DNA of 64,000 bases from Crotalaria pallida (Eukaryota; Streptophyta; Magnoliopsida; Fabales; Fabaceae): assembly GCA_037953625.1 (NCBI GenBank), contig CM075649.1:99639290-99703289 (forward strand), in the 5' to 3' direction. Below the pieces are notes generated by a model that ran no database searches, was not told where the DNA came from, and worked only from the letters and a program-made list of their open reading frames with translations. A program made the translations under genes and the position numbers. This document shows positions 1 through 11,548 of this stretch, one piece after another (the first letter of the stretch is position 1; each line of letters begins with the position of its first letter).

Positions 1-1563
1 AACAATTATATAAAAACTAATACGCACGAAGACAATTGATAGAATAAAAACGAAAACATTACCGCACTAATTAATTTAAAACAATTAAATTAATATAATG
101 ATAAAATAGTTGTTACGATGCAAGAAGGATAAATATAATAACAACGCACATGCAACGATAACAACGGAAAATAGAAGAGATAAGGGATAGAGAGATTGCA
201 CCAGATATTTTATACTAGTTCAACATTTCTAGCGAAAGACCTACGTCCAGTCCCCAAGCGACCCACTTGAGATTTTATCAATTATAATCAAAGACGTCTC
301 GCATCCCAATTACAACCAGAGGATGTCACACCCTCATACTAAGGTAGCCTATCTACTAGGTGCCCCACCGTTCGCCTAGCCACTACCCCAGATACACAAC
401 AAGGGTTCCTCACCCTACAAACATGAACGTGCCACACGTCCGAACTAGGGAGCCACTCTCTAATAGCTAAGGGTCACACACCCCTTTACAACAATGATTG
501 AAATATGGAGATTGATACAACTAACAGTATTGCACTCTATGTAGTGTATATACAACAATTAGGCTCACTAACAAAAATGTGTTCTAATCAACACGGATAC
601 AACAATAACGTTCTAATGGCAAAGTTAATATGTTTCACTTATAGCATAGGTCAAGCATTCAGAGATTATGGAGAAGAAAAAGAACGTGAAAACGTGATTT
701 CAAAAATGTGATCAGAATAGTTCTTCGAAAAAGAGAGAAAAACTTTCTATTTAAAAAGATTTGAAATATTTGAATTTGAATTTCAAAATTAAAAACAGAA
801 TCAAATCAAAAACGATTTTGGAAATAATTTAAATTCAAAATCAAAATCAAATCCGGAAATATAAAAAGATTGATTTTCAAAATAATAAAAGATATGAAAT
901 TCAAAAATTAAATCTTAACTTTAAAATCGGAACAAATCAGAATCAATTAAGTGAAAACAAATCTGGAAATATTTCAAATTGATTCTGACACGGATTTCAA
1001 AAATACTTAAAAGTAATCAATTACTTTTCCGAGGTAATCGATTATCCCTTTTCTGTGAAAATAGTGAAATAAACTTTTTAAGAAAGTAATCGATTATTTA
1101 AACAAAGTAATCGATTATCAACTCCCTGTGAGGAAGGTAATCGATTATTAAAACAGGTAGTCGATTATTTTCAATTAAAACTCTCAGGTCACAACTCAGA
1201 GTCATGGTAATGGATTATCCAGGGAAGGTAATCGATTACTTCTGCTTATTTTCATAAAATTGATTTTCTAAAGCAGAGTATGTAACCATAGGTTTTCAAA
1301 AACATTTTTAACTGAAAAACTGACATAAAACATTTTTTGCAATTAAAACATTTTTAGATTTAAAACGCTTCTTCTCCAAGAACTCTAAATAAGGCCTATA
1401 ACATAAGTAAACCAATTACCTAGCCTTACATTGATTTCCTAATGTGAACGGAGAGATAACATCTTGAAGCTCTTACTTGAAGCTTGACTCGCACTTGACT
1501 TTGATTGGTTCTTGTTTGGCATCATCAAAACTCTTCAACGCACTTCCACGTTGACTTCTAACA
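1..1563 (-). mobile_element. Ty1/copia 3' LTR, truncated by window edge
   Basis: Read on the minus strand, the LTR starts with TGTTAG at 1563, directly after a purine-rich tract (AAAAAGGGGAG), the usual polypurine tract to LTR junction of copia elements. It runs to lower coordinates through an AT-rich part and a block resembling legume copia U5 regions at about 230-480, and leaves the window before its CA end. The small open frames inside are not gene-like. Family assignment to copia is by style of the junction and of the 3' tail, not by a visible pol domain. Confidence 0.65.
1011..1245. repeat. Cluster of TAATCGATTA palindromes inside copia LTR
   Basis: Eight copies of a GTAATCGATTAT-like word occur in about 235 bp; five keep the full palindrome TAATCGATTA and the others differ by one or two bases. 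Spacing is irregular (roughly 20-60 bp), so this is not a simple tandem repeat. The function is unknown. Comparable CpG-centred palindromes are seen in two other LTR families of this window. Confidence 0.7.
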
Positions 1564-1948
1564 CTCCCCTTTTTGTTGATGTCAAACCTATTTTGCAAGA
1601 CAAGGGTTAAAGCAGTATGCATGTATATGAATATCTCCCCCTCACACATAGGAACATCAATACAGTCATACAGACTATCATAATAGTTAATACAATATAA
1701 ACACACAGTCATGCAGACAGTCATTCTCCCCCTATGTTGATGCACATAAACAAAATTAATACAATATTAACCTTGGCATCAACTAGAGACTCCAATATCC
1801 TGCAAGAGGGTATCTCCAATGCCCAAGTCAGTTAACACAAAAAGTAATATATAATGGACGATATAAATACACATACAAGCATAGACAGAATAAAGGTATA
1901 ACAAACAATATGATTTGTTATCATCAAAACACAATGCTACAAACATAA
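1564..1948 (-). mobile_element. Copia 3' internal tail with polypurine tract
   Basis: The minus strand reads a non-coding tail with several GGGGGAGA-type purine runs (complement around 1638, 1725 and 1807) and ends in the polypurine tract at 1564-1575, next to the LTR. Such G-rich tails are typical of the 3' ends of legume copia elements. No pol or gag domain is visible, and sequence of another kind begins near 1949, so the element is probably truncated here. Confidence 0.5.
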
Positions 1949-2815
1949 GTGAAATTCATATTTCCACACAAAACCCCAAACCCCATCCCTTCACCATCTC
2001 ACAAACCCCTCTTTCTTCTTCTCATCTTCCACCACCAAACCTCCTTCACTAAAAAAAAACTCCAAAAAGACAAGTTTTTTTTCTCCTTCAAGTTCAAAAG
2101 GAGTACCAATGGACGTTTCATACTTGTTGAATGTAAAATTCATGTCTTCTATTTTTTTACGCTACTGTGGAAATTCCGACAAACCAGTGTCGGAATTTTT
2201 TGAGATTCCGACACGGGTATGTCGGAAATTTTTAAGTAGTTTTTTTGTAAGAGTTTTCTGACATATATATGTCAGAATTTTTTCTAACGAAAAAAATAAA
2301 ACACTGTAAATTTCTAGTACCCCCGTGTCGGAAATTTAAAATTTCGACACTGGTTCGTCAGAATTTTACAGCGTGAGAATAAAAAAAACAAACACTAACA
2401 ACGAAGAGAAGACAAATGGGTTTGCTTAAAACATAACAAATGAACAAAAAAAACTACTAAAAAAATGAAAATCTAACTTTAAACAACCTATTAATCATCT
2501 ACATCAAATAACAAAGCAAAAACGAAAAACCAAACCAAACCTAAATGAACAGGAAAGAGGAAATTCATACTTGAAAGAGGGAGTCCCAGTCGCGATGGCG
2601 ATGAGGAAGAAGAACGGTGGAAGTTGAGTGGGTTGAGGAAGTTGGAAAGTTGGAGGAAGTTGATAAGTTGGAGGTGTGGGGTTTGGGAAATGAAAATATG
2701 AAATGGAGGGAGTGCAAAAGGGGTTTAGAGGAGGGTAGTTTTAGGATTATTCAAAAAAATTGGGTTTGGGGAATAAAAAGGGGGTTTGGGAACTAAACCC
2801 CTTTAATTTATTGGT
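1949..2815. repeat. Unclassified element with GTCGGAA inverted motifs
   Basis: The core at 2165-2370 holds about seven copies of GTGTCGGAATTT or its complement in both orientations. Outer arms at about 1955-2040 and 2610-2800 are C-rich and G-rich respectively and roughly complementary (CCCAAACCCC against GGGGTTTGGG). This architecture suggests a non-autonomous DNA transposon with subterminal repeats. No clear terminal repeat or target duplication was found, so class is open. Confidence 0.35.
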
Positions 2816-2844
2816 CTTAAATAAAAATAGGTCCTCAACAATCA

Positions 2845-3700
2845 TCAAAATGGAAGTGGATATATTGTCATCTTCACTGCAAATTCAGATATTCAACCAC
2901 ACTCCATTGTAAATTTCCAATTATGCTACATGTAATTGAAATCAATGTTTAACCTTTACCCTAACAATAGGCAAATATTGGTGAAGTAAATATACACCAA
3001 TTTGGTCCTTCAAACTATGAAAAATTGTGTTTAATATTTGTAAGCCAAAGATCCTTGTTTGATCCCTCATTTATGGATTTCTACAGGAACTCAATAATTA
3101 GCAATAGTTAGTCATACTCAATTTTGCTAAATAAAAATTATGAAAAATAAATAACTTGGTAACCATATTAAGGAAATTTTATTTTTTTAAATCATTGCTA
3201 GGGTATCATGCAATTTTTGAATCAAGATCCTTTGTCGTCCCAAATCCTGTACCCTTCATACATATTCTAATAAACTGAAAAATAACTTTCCAATTGTTAT
3301 GATATTTTTGTAATATTTAATGAAATATAATTGATTGGGTACAGGGTTTGGGACAAGGAATCTTGGTCCACAATTTTTATTAGGTTTATCAATATACGAA
3401 GGTGATACCAAAATAAAAAATAGAAGTGAAAAAATAAAAAATAGAAGTGAAAAGTACATAAATTAGTCACTATGTATGGCTTGGTTTTATCGATTTCACA
3501 GCATTTAATCACAAGCATTTCTCTTGTTTAATTTGTGTAGAAAACCACTCAATGAATCCAGTCAACAGCATGTCACTGTGTCCAACACGGTCGAATGTAA
3601 AACAAGACTTGGATTGAGATTTCCAAAATTCCAATAACCTGTTTGTCAACAGTATCACAATCTATTAGTCTTTTAAGTAACAACAAAGTTGTTGCTGTGT
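2845..3700 (-). pseudogene. Relic of LRR receptor-kinase 5' region
   Basis: Two patches match the start and upstream region of the receptor-kinase pseudogene at 30762-33448. The stretch at 2848-2912 resembles 33425-33482, around its start codon. The stretch at 3662-3705 resembles 33927-33972 (shared core AACAACAAAGTTGTT followed by TATGCCCT). Order and strand agree. The coding body that should lie below 2845 is absent, replaced by transposon sequence. This is a short homology seen by eye, so confidence is moderate. Confidence 0.45.
3219..3370. mobile_element. Short MITE with imperfect TIRs and 8-bp TSD
   Basis: Arms at about 3220-3254 and 3337-3370 are inverted complements (CCCAAATCCTGTACCC against GGGTACAGGGTTTGGG) with a few mismatches. 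The direct repeat CAATTTTT lies outside both ends (3211-3218 and 3371-3378). Length is about 150 bp. An 8-9 bp target duplication fits Mutator- or hAT-type MITEs. Confidence 0.5.
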
Positions 3701-5055
3701 ATGCCCTTTTCAAGTAAGAGTGATATTAGATGATAATGGACAAAGGAATTCTCAAATTATTGGTTGAAGAGGGGCCATCTTTGTCGAAGAGACGAGAGAG
3801 AATGAAATGTGTGAGATGGATAACTAATACACTAAATTTTTCCACACGTTTTTAGTTAAGTCAATGTTGGTAATTAATACATACCTCAAATCAAAAGTTA
3901 ATTCAAGTTATCTATATCCAGTCCATGATTTCTACGAACTATGATCAGAATAATCAGATAAATTATGAGGCTCGATCTAATATAGCATGTCCAAAATGAC
4001 ACTTCTTCGCATTGACTATTGACGTTACTGCAGGAAAAAATGGTGAGTGATGGTATAAACCGTCATAAACTCATAATGGTCACAAAAACCGTGGCAAACT
4101 ACACTTATTGAAAGTGTCACAATGAAGGCCATGGCAAAGTATTTACCCTCATTTTCAGTAGGCATTGATGTTATTCTTAGTCATGGATTGTATACAACAT
4201 TTCAATAGGAATATTCATACCTAAATAACCAATACCCCAATTTTAAACATTTAACTACAGTGTTACCCGTTACGAAATAATCTATGATTTTTTTAAATAA
4301 ATCTATCCGCGATCAAAATCTGCAGTTAATTTTTCTAATTAAAAGATACTTAAGCATTCAAAAAATTAAAAGATACTTAAGCGTTTAATAAGATTAAAAA
4401 CATATAACGCAAATATTTATCTATTTATGAAGATTATAAATGTTCTTCATTAAAAATTAGCTTAGTTAGAAGTTAGAACATCCAGATGTTTAAATATCAA
4501 AGGTATTAGTAAAGGTGGGACTTCATGTATAACCACCAACATCATAGGTTGTGGCCTATTTTAAGTATCCAAGATAGTGAAGATACACCAGTAATTAAGC
4601 TGGTTAATATACTTAATTACTTTCATAGATTATCTATCCTTTGAAGATGGATCTCTCAATAAAAAAGAGAATTGCATTTCAGAATACAACAGAATCAGAT
4701 TGAGAATCATTTCTTAGTCACTGTGAGGACCACCACAACTGCACTCACCAGTGATATGGAAGCAATTGTATCAATAAATATGGAAACTTTTTCCATGAAA
4801 CAGATTTAGTTCAACCAATATAATAATCATCAAAGTATCAAACACTCACTGTCTTATTATTCCGACACGTCTACATGCATATATAATCTTTAAAATTGCA
4901 ACTTGTGGTTCAAGCTCTAATTACCTGAAAGCTTAAAGTCAATTCCGCTTAAAGTAAATTCCACTCTAGACTTCCATTCCTTAATTTCCAAAAGCTAAAA
5001 GTTATCAAGTCCAAAATATCCTAAAATTGACATTTTAACGAATCAGTCCAAAATC
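3701..5055. other. AT-rich intergenic sequence, no gene recognised
   Basis: No open frame longer than about 60 codons and no recognisable domain on either strand. It contains simple dispersed AT-rich sequence and ends at the target duplication AATAT (5056-5060) of the neighbouring retroelement. Confidence 0.5.
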
Positions 5056-5407
5056 AATATTGTAAGATCCATGAAGAATGTTTTGATAAATGCCAAAAGG
5101 TTTTGAACAAGCTTAATGTGTTGATCAAGTTCAAGCTCAACAAGCAACAACAAACATCAAGTTAAGAAGAGAGAGCCAACTCATGAAGACTTAGTTTGGT
5201 AGTTTATGTTTTATTGTTTTATCTTTAGCCTCTCAAGTCTCTTAGTTTGAGTTTGGGTAGAGTTTCTTAGAGGATAGTGAATCTCTTTTGATTGCATGAT
5301 TATATCATATTTTGAGTATTCACTTTGTCTAAAATCAATAGGTGGCTTAAAGGTTTGAAAGAAAAGGTTTAGATGTTGAGAAAACAAGTTTTTAAGTGTT
5401 TTTTGAA

Positions 5408-5605
5408 CTGATTACTCGATTAGCCACTTGTTTACTCGAGTAGAATTTTGCAGTCTTGCGCAAATACTCGATTAAGGGGTTGATTACTCGAGTAGAATTT
5501 TGAAGCCTTGCGTAAATACTCGAGTAGTAACTCAGATTACTCGAGTAGTGAACACTGATTACACTGATTACTCGAGTAATGACTTGGCTACTCGATTAAC
5601 ACGAG
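5408..5605. repeat. Cluster of TACTCGAGTA / TACTCGATTA palindromes
   Basis: Eight copies of a TACTCGAGTA-like word in about 200 bp of the 5' LTR; the 3' LTR carries the same cluster near 9800-9995. It lies about 80-270 bp upstream of the TATA box, in the U3 part. A second small set (TTAATCGATTA twice, plus one variant) lies at 6535-6585. Confidence 0.75.
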
Positions 5606-5677
5606 CTGTTACTGTTTTTAAATGAGTTTTTCACTTCTCAAAAGTACTTTTAACCATTCCTAACTTTTGGGTATTCT

Positions 5678-5685
5678 ATATAAAC
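5678..5685 (+). promoter_or_regulatory. TATA box of the 5' LTR
   Basis: TATATAAA within the LTR, repeated at 10067-10074 in the 3' LTR. It probably sets the start of the R region. Confidence 0.5.
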
Positions 5686-6741
5686 CTTTTCCTAACCTTT
5701 GTGAATCATTATTACAATTACCTATCATTTTGATATTCATTTTACAAAGAATCAAGCCACTCTATTCTCTCTCACTTTCTCAAGATCAAAGCTTTAACTT
5801 TTACATTCTTTGATCAAGGACCTTGAATCTCTCATGTTGATATTTCATAAATTTTGAAAGAGATTCATAGGATTGTTATTTTGTTTTCATTTGAGTTGTA
5901 ATCATTGCAAAGAGGCAAGCTATCTACAACAATTGGAAGTCTTGGTTGTGAATCAAGCAAAGTTATTTGGAAGCCTTGGTGTGGCATATCATCAAGCACT
6001 TGGAAGTCTTGTAGTGAAGCAAGCAAGTGGAAGTCTTTGAATAATCTCAAAGCATTGGAAGTCTTGTTGTGGGGTATCGGCAAGCAAGAGAAGAGGTTAG
6101 ATTAGATATCAATAGGGTTACAAGGCAAGGGTGTGGTATCTCTTGTAGGCTAGCAAGAAGGAAGTCTTGTGAGGCATTTACTTGTAATTTGAGAAACTCT
6201 AATTCCTCATAGTGAAGAATCTCTCTTGGTTGAAGAGGGGACTGGAGTAGCTTTCAAGTGGATGAAAGTGAACCAGGATAAATCACTGTGTCGTATCTCT
6301 AAACTCTCTACTCTTTACAATTCTTGTTATTAATTGTGTTCTTGGTTGAAAACCTAGAAAAAGTGATTTTTCATAATTGATTGAATTGAATCTTAATTGT
6401 GCAAAATTGATTTGGGGAAAATCATTTTCATAACCTAGGTAATCAATAAGAATATTGGTGTTAATCAATTCCGCTTAATCTCTGATCATATATGTTAATT
6501 GATTGATTTTCGTATTTGATTGAAAAGTGATTAATCCATTAACAGAGGCATTAATCGATTAGTTCATGTCATTAATCGATTAAGGCTAAAGAATTTTCAA
6601 GAAAATCATTTGTTTTAATCGTTTTGATTTGTTTCTTGCGAAAATCTTTCAAGGTTTATCAAACACCTATTCAACCCCCCTTCTAGGTGTTCTCCTAGTG
6701 TTTCCTAGTTGTTTCACCCACCGATTGTAGGTTCCAACAAT

Positions 6742-6753
6742 TGGTATCAGAGC
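6742..6753 (+). other. Primer binding site, tRNA-iMet type
   Basis: TGGTATCAGAGC, complementary to the 3' end of plant initiator tRNA-Met, two bases after the 5' LTR. Confidence 0.9.
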
Positions 6754-6809
6754 TCGGTCGAAAGACACGAGCATAGAGCTTTTTCGTTAAGATCCTTGAG
6801 GAAACTACA

Positions 6810-8609
6810 ATGGGTTCTACGAATCCTTTTGGTGGTGAAGGTGCTTCAATAAATCGCCCTCCTATGTTTGGTGGAGAGGGTTATGGTTATTGGAAAATTA
6901 GGATGAGAATCTTTATAGAAGCTATAGATGTGAACATTTGGGAAGCCATTGAAAATGGTCCTTATATTCCCTCAAAAGAAGTAGAAGGTGTACTTACACT
7001 TACTCCCAAAGATAAGTGGACCGATGATGATAAAAGGAAAATTCAATATGATTTAAAAGCAAATAATATCATCACCTCCGCTCTATCTTATGATGAGTTC
7101 TTTAGAGTCTCCCAATGTCGTGATGCCAAAGAAATGTGGGACACCTTGCAAGTCACACATGAAGGCACTAGTGACGTTAGGCGTGCTAGATTAAATTCTT
7201 TGATGCATGAATATGAATTGTTTCGTATGTTGCCTAATGAATCTATATGTTTTATGCAAAAGCGTTTTACTCATATTGTTAATCATCTCATTACTCTTGG
7301 AAAAACTTTCTTGAATTGTGAACTTGTTAACAAAGTTTTAAGATGTCTAAGTAGGGAATGGCAACCCAAGGTTACCGCAATTGTTGAATCAAAGGACTTG
7401 GACACCATGGACTTAGCAACACTTTTCGGAAAGCTTCAAGAACATGAAATGGAGCTTGGACGTTTGCAAATGCATGAAGAGTCGGATAAGTACAAAGAGA
7501 GAAAAGGAATTGCTCTTAAAGCTAAAAGGTCATATAAAAAGGAAGATAGTTCGGATAATGATGATAATGATGATAATGAAGATACTGATTCGGACATTGA
7601 TGAAGAGGAGATGAAACTTCTACTAAGAAAGTTCAATAAGATTCTAAGGAGAAAAGGAAGGATGAACAAAGACAAAAGTAAAGACTAGAATTCCCCACAC
7701 TACAAGACAAAGACTTCAAAAGAAGGTATAATTTGCCATGAATGTGGAAAGCCCGGTCATCTCAAGTACTCATGCTCTAAGTATCTTAAGAAGAAGGATA
7801 AAGAAAAGAAAAATTCAAAATCTAAAAGAGCATACATAGTTTGGAATAGTGATGATGAAGATGACAAGAAAAGCACATCGAATAGTTCTTCGGATGATGA
7901 AGATGCCGCTTGTCTCAACTTGATAGCTCTAGTAAATGAAGAGGAAAGTTCAAATGATGAATCAAGTGAACAAAGTGACGAAAGCGATGTAAGTCTTACT
8001 AAATCCGAAATTTCTTCAAATTATAAAATGTTATATAATGCTTATGAAGAAATGCATAAACAATTTAAGAAACTAGCTTTGAAAAACATTGAAAGGAAGA
8101 AGCTCATTTTGAAACATCAACAAGAGATTTTAGAACTTCAAAAACAAGTTGATGAGCTTAATCTTCAAAATGAAACTCTTGATCTTATATATGCTAGTTC
8201 TTCTTGTGATTGTGCTAGTAGATTGAATATTGTGGTTGATTGTGAGAATTGCAAGTTGCTTAAGGATGAAAATGCTATTTTGAAAAATAAGCTTGCAAGT
8301 TTCTCAAATGGTGATATTAGATTGCGCACATTGTTAAATTTTCAAAGAGAAAATTCAAACAAGTTTGGTTTGGGTTATACTAATGCTAAGAGTAAATCTC
8401 ATAGAAATGTTGTTGATTTTTCTAAAGTTGATTTTTCAAATGCACCAACATGTTTCTATTGTGGTACTCATGGACATACTTCAAATGTGTGTTATATTAA
8501 AGTGCATGGTATACCTAAAGGAGATTTTGTTTGGATGAAAAAGGGTGAGAGTCCCTACACTAACAAAAATGGATCCAAAACCATTTGGATACCAAAAGGC
8601 AAAGCATGA
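6810..8609 (+). pseudogene. Copia-type gag with one internal stop codon
   Basis: The frame starts at ATG 6810 and encodes a UBN2/DUF4219-type gag: an N-terminal GEGYGYWKIRMRIF motif, then a helical capsid region to about residue 230, then an acidic and lysine-rich stretch. A TAG at 7686-7688 interrupts it after 292 codons, but the same frame continues to TGA at 8607-8609. The continuation carries a CCHC zinc knuckle (CHECGKPGHLKYSC, just after the stop), an acidic region, a coiled coil at about 8040-8200 and a second CCHC knuckle (CFYCGTHGHTSNVC). It ends in a basic tail where protease would normally follow. The stop may be a single C-to-T change; read-through cannot be excluded. Total length is 600 codons, usual for the long gag of this group. 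Confidence 0.85.
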
Positions 8610-9435
8610 TTGTTTTTGTAGGTATGATTGAAGATGCAAATGAAGGTCTATACATATTTCTTCAAATCTCAAGTAAAAGTCCTACAAGTTGACACAATTG
8701 ATATTGTTGGATATCTTCAATTGGTATCAAGAAGAGAATCCTACAAATTGGTAACATTCAATATTATACAATTGGTATATTCAATTTGATATTGTTGGAT
8801 ATTTCTCATAGTTCTCTCAATTGGTATTATTTCTTATAATGTGATATTGTTTATACTATTGAGAAAATACTATTGGCATCAAATTTTTACAATTGTTTTA
8901 CAATTAGTATCATGCTATTGGTATACAATTTGTTATAATTGATATCATTGAGTAATCATTAGATGATTATCATATTTTGGTTGTTATATCTTATTAATCT
9001 CTCTATTTTGACTTAGATCTTATATTTCAATTGGTATATATTTCTTTTTGATAATGCCAAAGGGGGAGAAATATGATGTTTTGAAAAAGGGGAGAAATAT
9101 TATGTTTTGATCATTTTGGAGAAATGAAATGGTATATTTGTTTGGAGAAAGGTTATTAAATATGATGTTTTGAAAAAGGGGAGAAATATTATGTTTTGAT
9201 CATTTTGGAGAAATGAAATGGTATATTTGTTTGGAGAAAGGTTGTTTTTGTTGTTTTTATGTAGGTTGAGCAAAGTTGTTGGAGATAGGGGGAGAATCAA
9301 GCTTTTATCTCAATTAGATTTCAAATGTCAAAAGCATAAATTGAGGGGGAGAAAGAGTCTCACCAAGTGATCAAATGGTTCAAGAATCAACAACTTCAAT
9401 GAACTTCATAACTTCAAAACATGTTTGTCATTTTC
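8610..9435 (+). other. Non-coding tail of the gag-only element
   Basis: AT-rich, with no open frame of note and no pol domain. The word CAATTGGTAT and close variants recur many times between 8680 and 9040. An 89-bp period tandem duplication is listed separately. Confidence 0.7.
9071..9243 (+). repeat. 89-bp tandem duplication, two copies
   Basis: An 84-bp stretch starting ATATGATGTTTTG at 9071 is repeated at 9160 with essentially no change; the period is 89 bp. Each copy includes a GGGGAGAAAT purine run resembling a polypurine tract. Confidence 0.8.
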
Positions 9436-9449
9436 AAAAAGGGGGAGAT
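9436..9449 (+). other. Polypurine tract of the gag-only element
   Basis: AAAAAGGGGGAGAT immediately before the TG of the 3' LTR. Confidence 0.85.
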
Positions 9450-11130
9450 TGTAAGATCCATGAAGAATGTTTTGATAAATGCCAAAAGGTTTTGAACAAG
9501 CTTAAATGTGTTGGTCAAGTTCAAGCTCAACAAGCAACAACAAACATCAAGTTAAGAAGAGAGAGCCAACTCATGAAGACTTAGTTTGGTAGTTTATGTT
9601 TTATTGTTTTATCTTTAGCCTCTCAAGTCTCTTAGTTTGAGTTTGGGTAGAGTTTCTTATAGGGTAGTGAATCTCTTTTGATTGCATGATTATATCATAT
9701 TTTGAGTATTCACTTTGTCTAAAATCAATAGGTGGCTTAAAGGTTTGAAAGAAAAGGTTTAGATGTTGAGAAAACAAATTTTTAAGTGTTTTTTGAACTG
9801 ACTACTCGATTAGCCACTTGCTTACTCGAGTAGAATTTTGCAGTCTTGCGCAAATACTCGATTAAGGGGCTGATTACTCGAGTAGAATTTTGAAGCCTTG
9901 CGTAAATACTCGAGTAGTAACTCAGATTACTCGAGTAGTGAACACTGATTACACTGATTACTCGAGTAATGACTTGGCTACTCGATTAACACGAGCTGTT
10001 ACTGTTTTTAAATGAGTTTTTCACTTCTCAAAAGTACTTTTAACCATTCCTAACTTTTGGGTATTCTATATAAACCTTTTCCTAACCTTTGTGAATCATT
10101 ATTACAATTACCTATCATTTTGATATTCATTTTACAAAGAATCAAGCCACTCTATTCTCTCTCACTTTCTCAAGATCAAAGCTTTAACTTTTACATTCTT
10201 TGATCAAGGACCTTGAATCTCTCATGTTGATATTTCATAAATTTTGAAAGAGATTCATAGGATTGTTATTTTGTTTTCATTTGAGTTGTAATCATTGCAA
10301 AGAGGCAAGCTATCTACAACAATTGGAAGTCTTGGTTGTGAATCAAGCAAATTTATTTGGAAGCCTTGGTGTGGCATATCATCAAGCACTTGGAAGTCTT
10401 GTAGTGAAGCAAGAAAGTGGAAGTCTTTGAAGAATATCAAAGCATTGGAAGTCTTGTTGTGGGGTATCGGCAAGCAAGAGAAGAGGTTAGATTAGATATC
10501 AATAGGGTTACAAGGCAAGGGTGTGGTATCTCTTGTAGGCTAGCAAGAAGGAAGTCTTGTGAGGCATTTACTTGTAATTTGAGAAACTCTAATTCCTCAT
10601 AGTGAAGAATCTCTCTTGGTTGAAGAGGGGACTGGAGTAGCTTTCAAGTGGATGAAAGTGAACCAGGATAAATCACTGTGTCGTATCTCTAAACTCTCTA
10701 CTCTTTACAATTCTTGTTATTAATTGTGTTCTTGGTTGAAAACCTAGAAAAAGTGATTTTTCATAATTGATTGAATTGAATCTTAATTGTGCAAAATTGA
10801 TTTGGGGAAAATCATTTTCATAACCTAGGTAATCAATAAGAATATTGGTGTTGATCAATTCCGCTTAATCTCTGATCATATGTGTTAATTGATTGATTTT
10901 CGTATTTGATTGAAAAGTGATTAATCCATTAACAGAGGCATTAATCGATTAGTTCATGTCATTAATCGATTAAGGCTAAAGAATTTTCAAGAAAATCATT
11001 TGTTTTAATCGTTTTGATTTGTTTCTTGCGAAAATCTTTCAAGGTTTATCAAACACCTATTCAACCCCCCCTTCTAGGTGTTCTCCTAGTGTTTCCTAGT
11101 TGTTTCACCCACCGATTGTAGGTTCCAACA
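9450..11130 (+). repeat. 3' LTR of gag-only copia element
   Basis: 1681 bp, TG...CA ends, followed by target duplication AATAT. Nearly identical to 5061-6739. Confidence 0.9.
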
Positions 11131-11135
11131 AATAT

Positions 11136-11543
11136 ATGGCATAAAAAACTACAAAATCATAACTTAATCAGCAGAAAATTAAAAGGCTAAAGAATTTATC
11201 AACTTCTACATACGATAATGCTCAAATTTTTATGAAGTTGTGTATTGGACTTGCTAACCATCCATGATCACTGAATTCTAGCTTCTACTGAATTTCTTAG
11301 TCAAAAAAATTCTATACTTTTGGTTCCAGCAAGAATATTGAACATATTATATTAGGCTAGAAAAGTATGAATTAATTTTCCCAAAAACTTTCTCATTGAA
11401 TTAAAGGAAAAACTCAAGTTAAAACTTTTTGATATTAACTATCCGGCTGTTAACCGAAACTATCCTTGAAATCGAACAAATTATGTGGAGAGTGTAACGG
11501 AAAATATATATTTTTTTGAATTGTATACTGGTCATCAGGTTCA
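11136..11543. other. Host sequence between two retroelements
   Basis: About 410 bp of AT-rich sequence, with no gene seen. It separates the gag-only copia element from the target duplication TACAC of the gypsy element. Confidence 0.5.
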
Positions 11544-11548
11544 TACAC

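Larger units (their letters stand above)
5061..6739 (+). repeat. 5' LTR of gag-only copia element
   Basis: 1679 bp, TG...CA ends. It differs from the 3' LTR by two 1-bp indels (one near 5115, one in the C-run near 6680) plus scattered substitutions. It contains a TATA box and two sets of CpG-centred palindromes. Confidence 0.9.
5061..11130 (+). mobile_element. Gag-only copia-type LTR retrotransposon (TR-GAG type)
   Basis: A structurally complete 6070-bp element. It has a 5' LTR (5061-6739), a Met-type PBS, a gag frame, a non-coding tail, a polypurine tract and a 3' LTR (9450-11130). Both LTRs begin TGTAAG and end CCAACA, and the 5-bp direct repeat AATAT (5056-5060 and 11131-11135) flanks it. 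No protease, integrase, RT or RNase H is present between gag and the polypurine tract. It therefore depends on enzymes from another copia element. The LTRs differ at only a small number of positions, so insertion was fairly recent. Confidence 0.9.

Noticed and set aside
1011..1245. CRISPR-like array of short palindromes with spacers
   Set aside because: Repeats are 10-12 bp, spacing is irregular, and the setting is a plant LTR; not a CRISPR.
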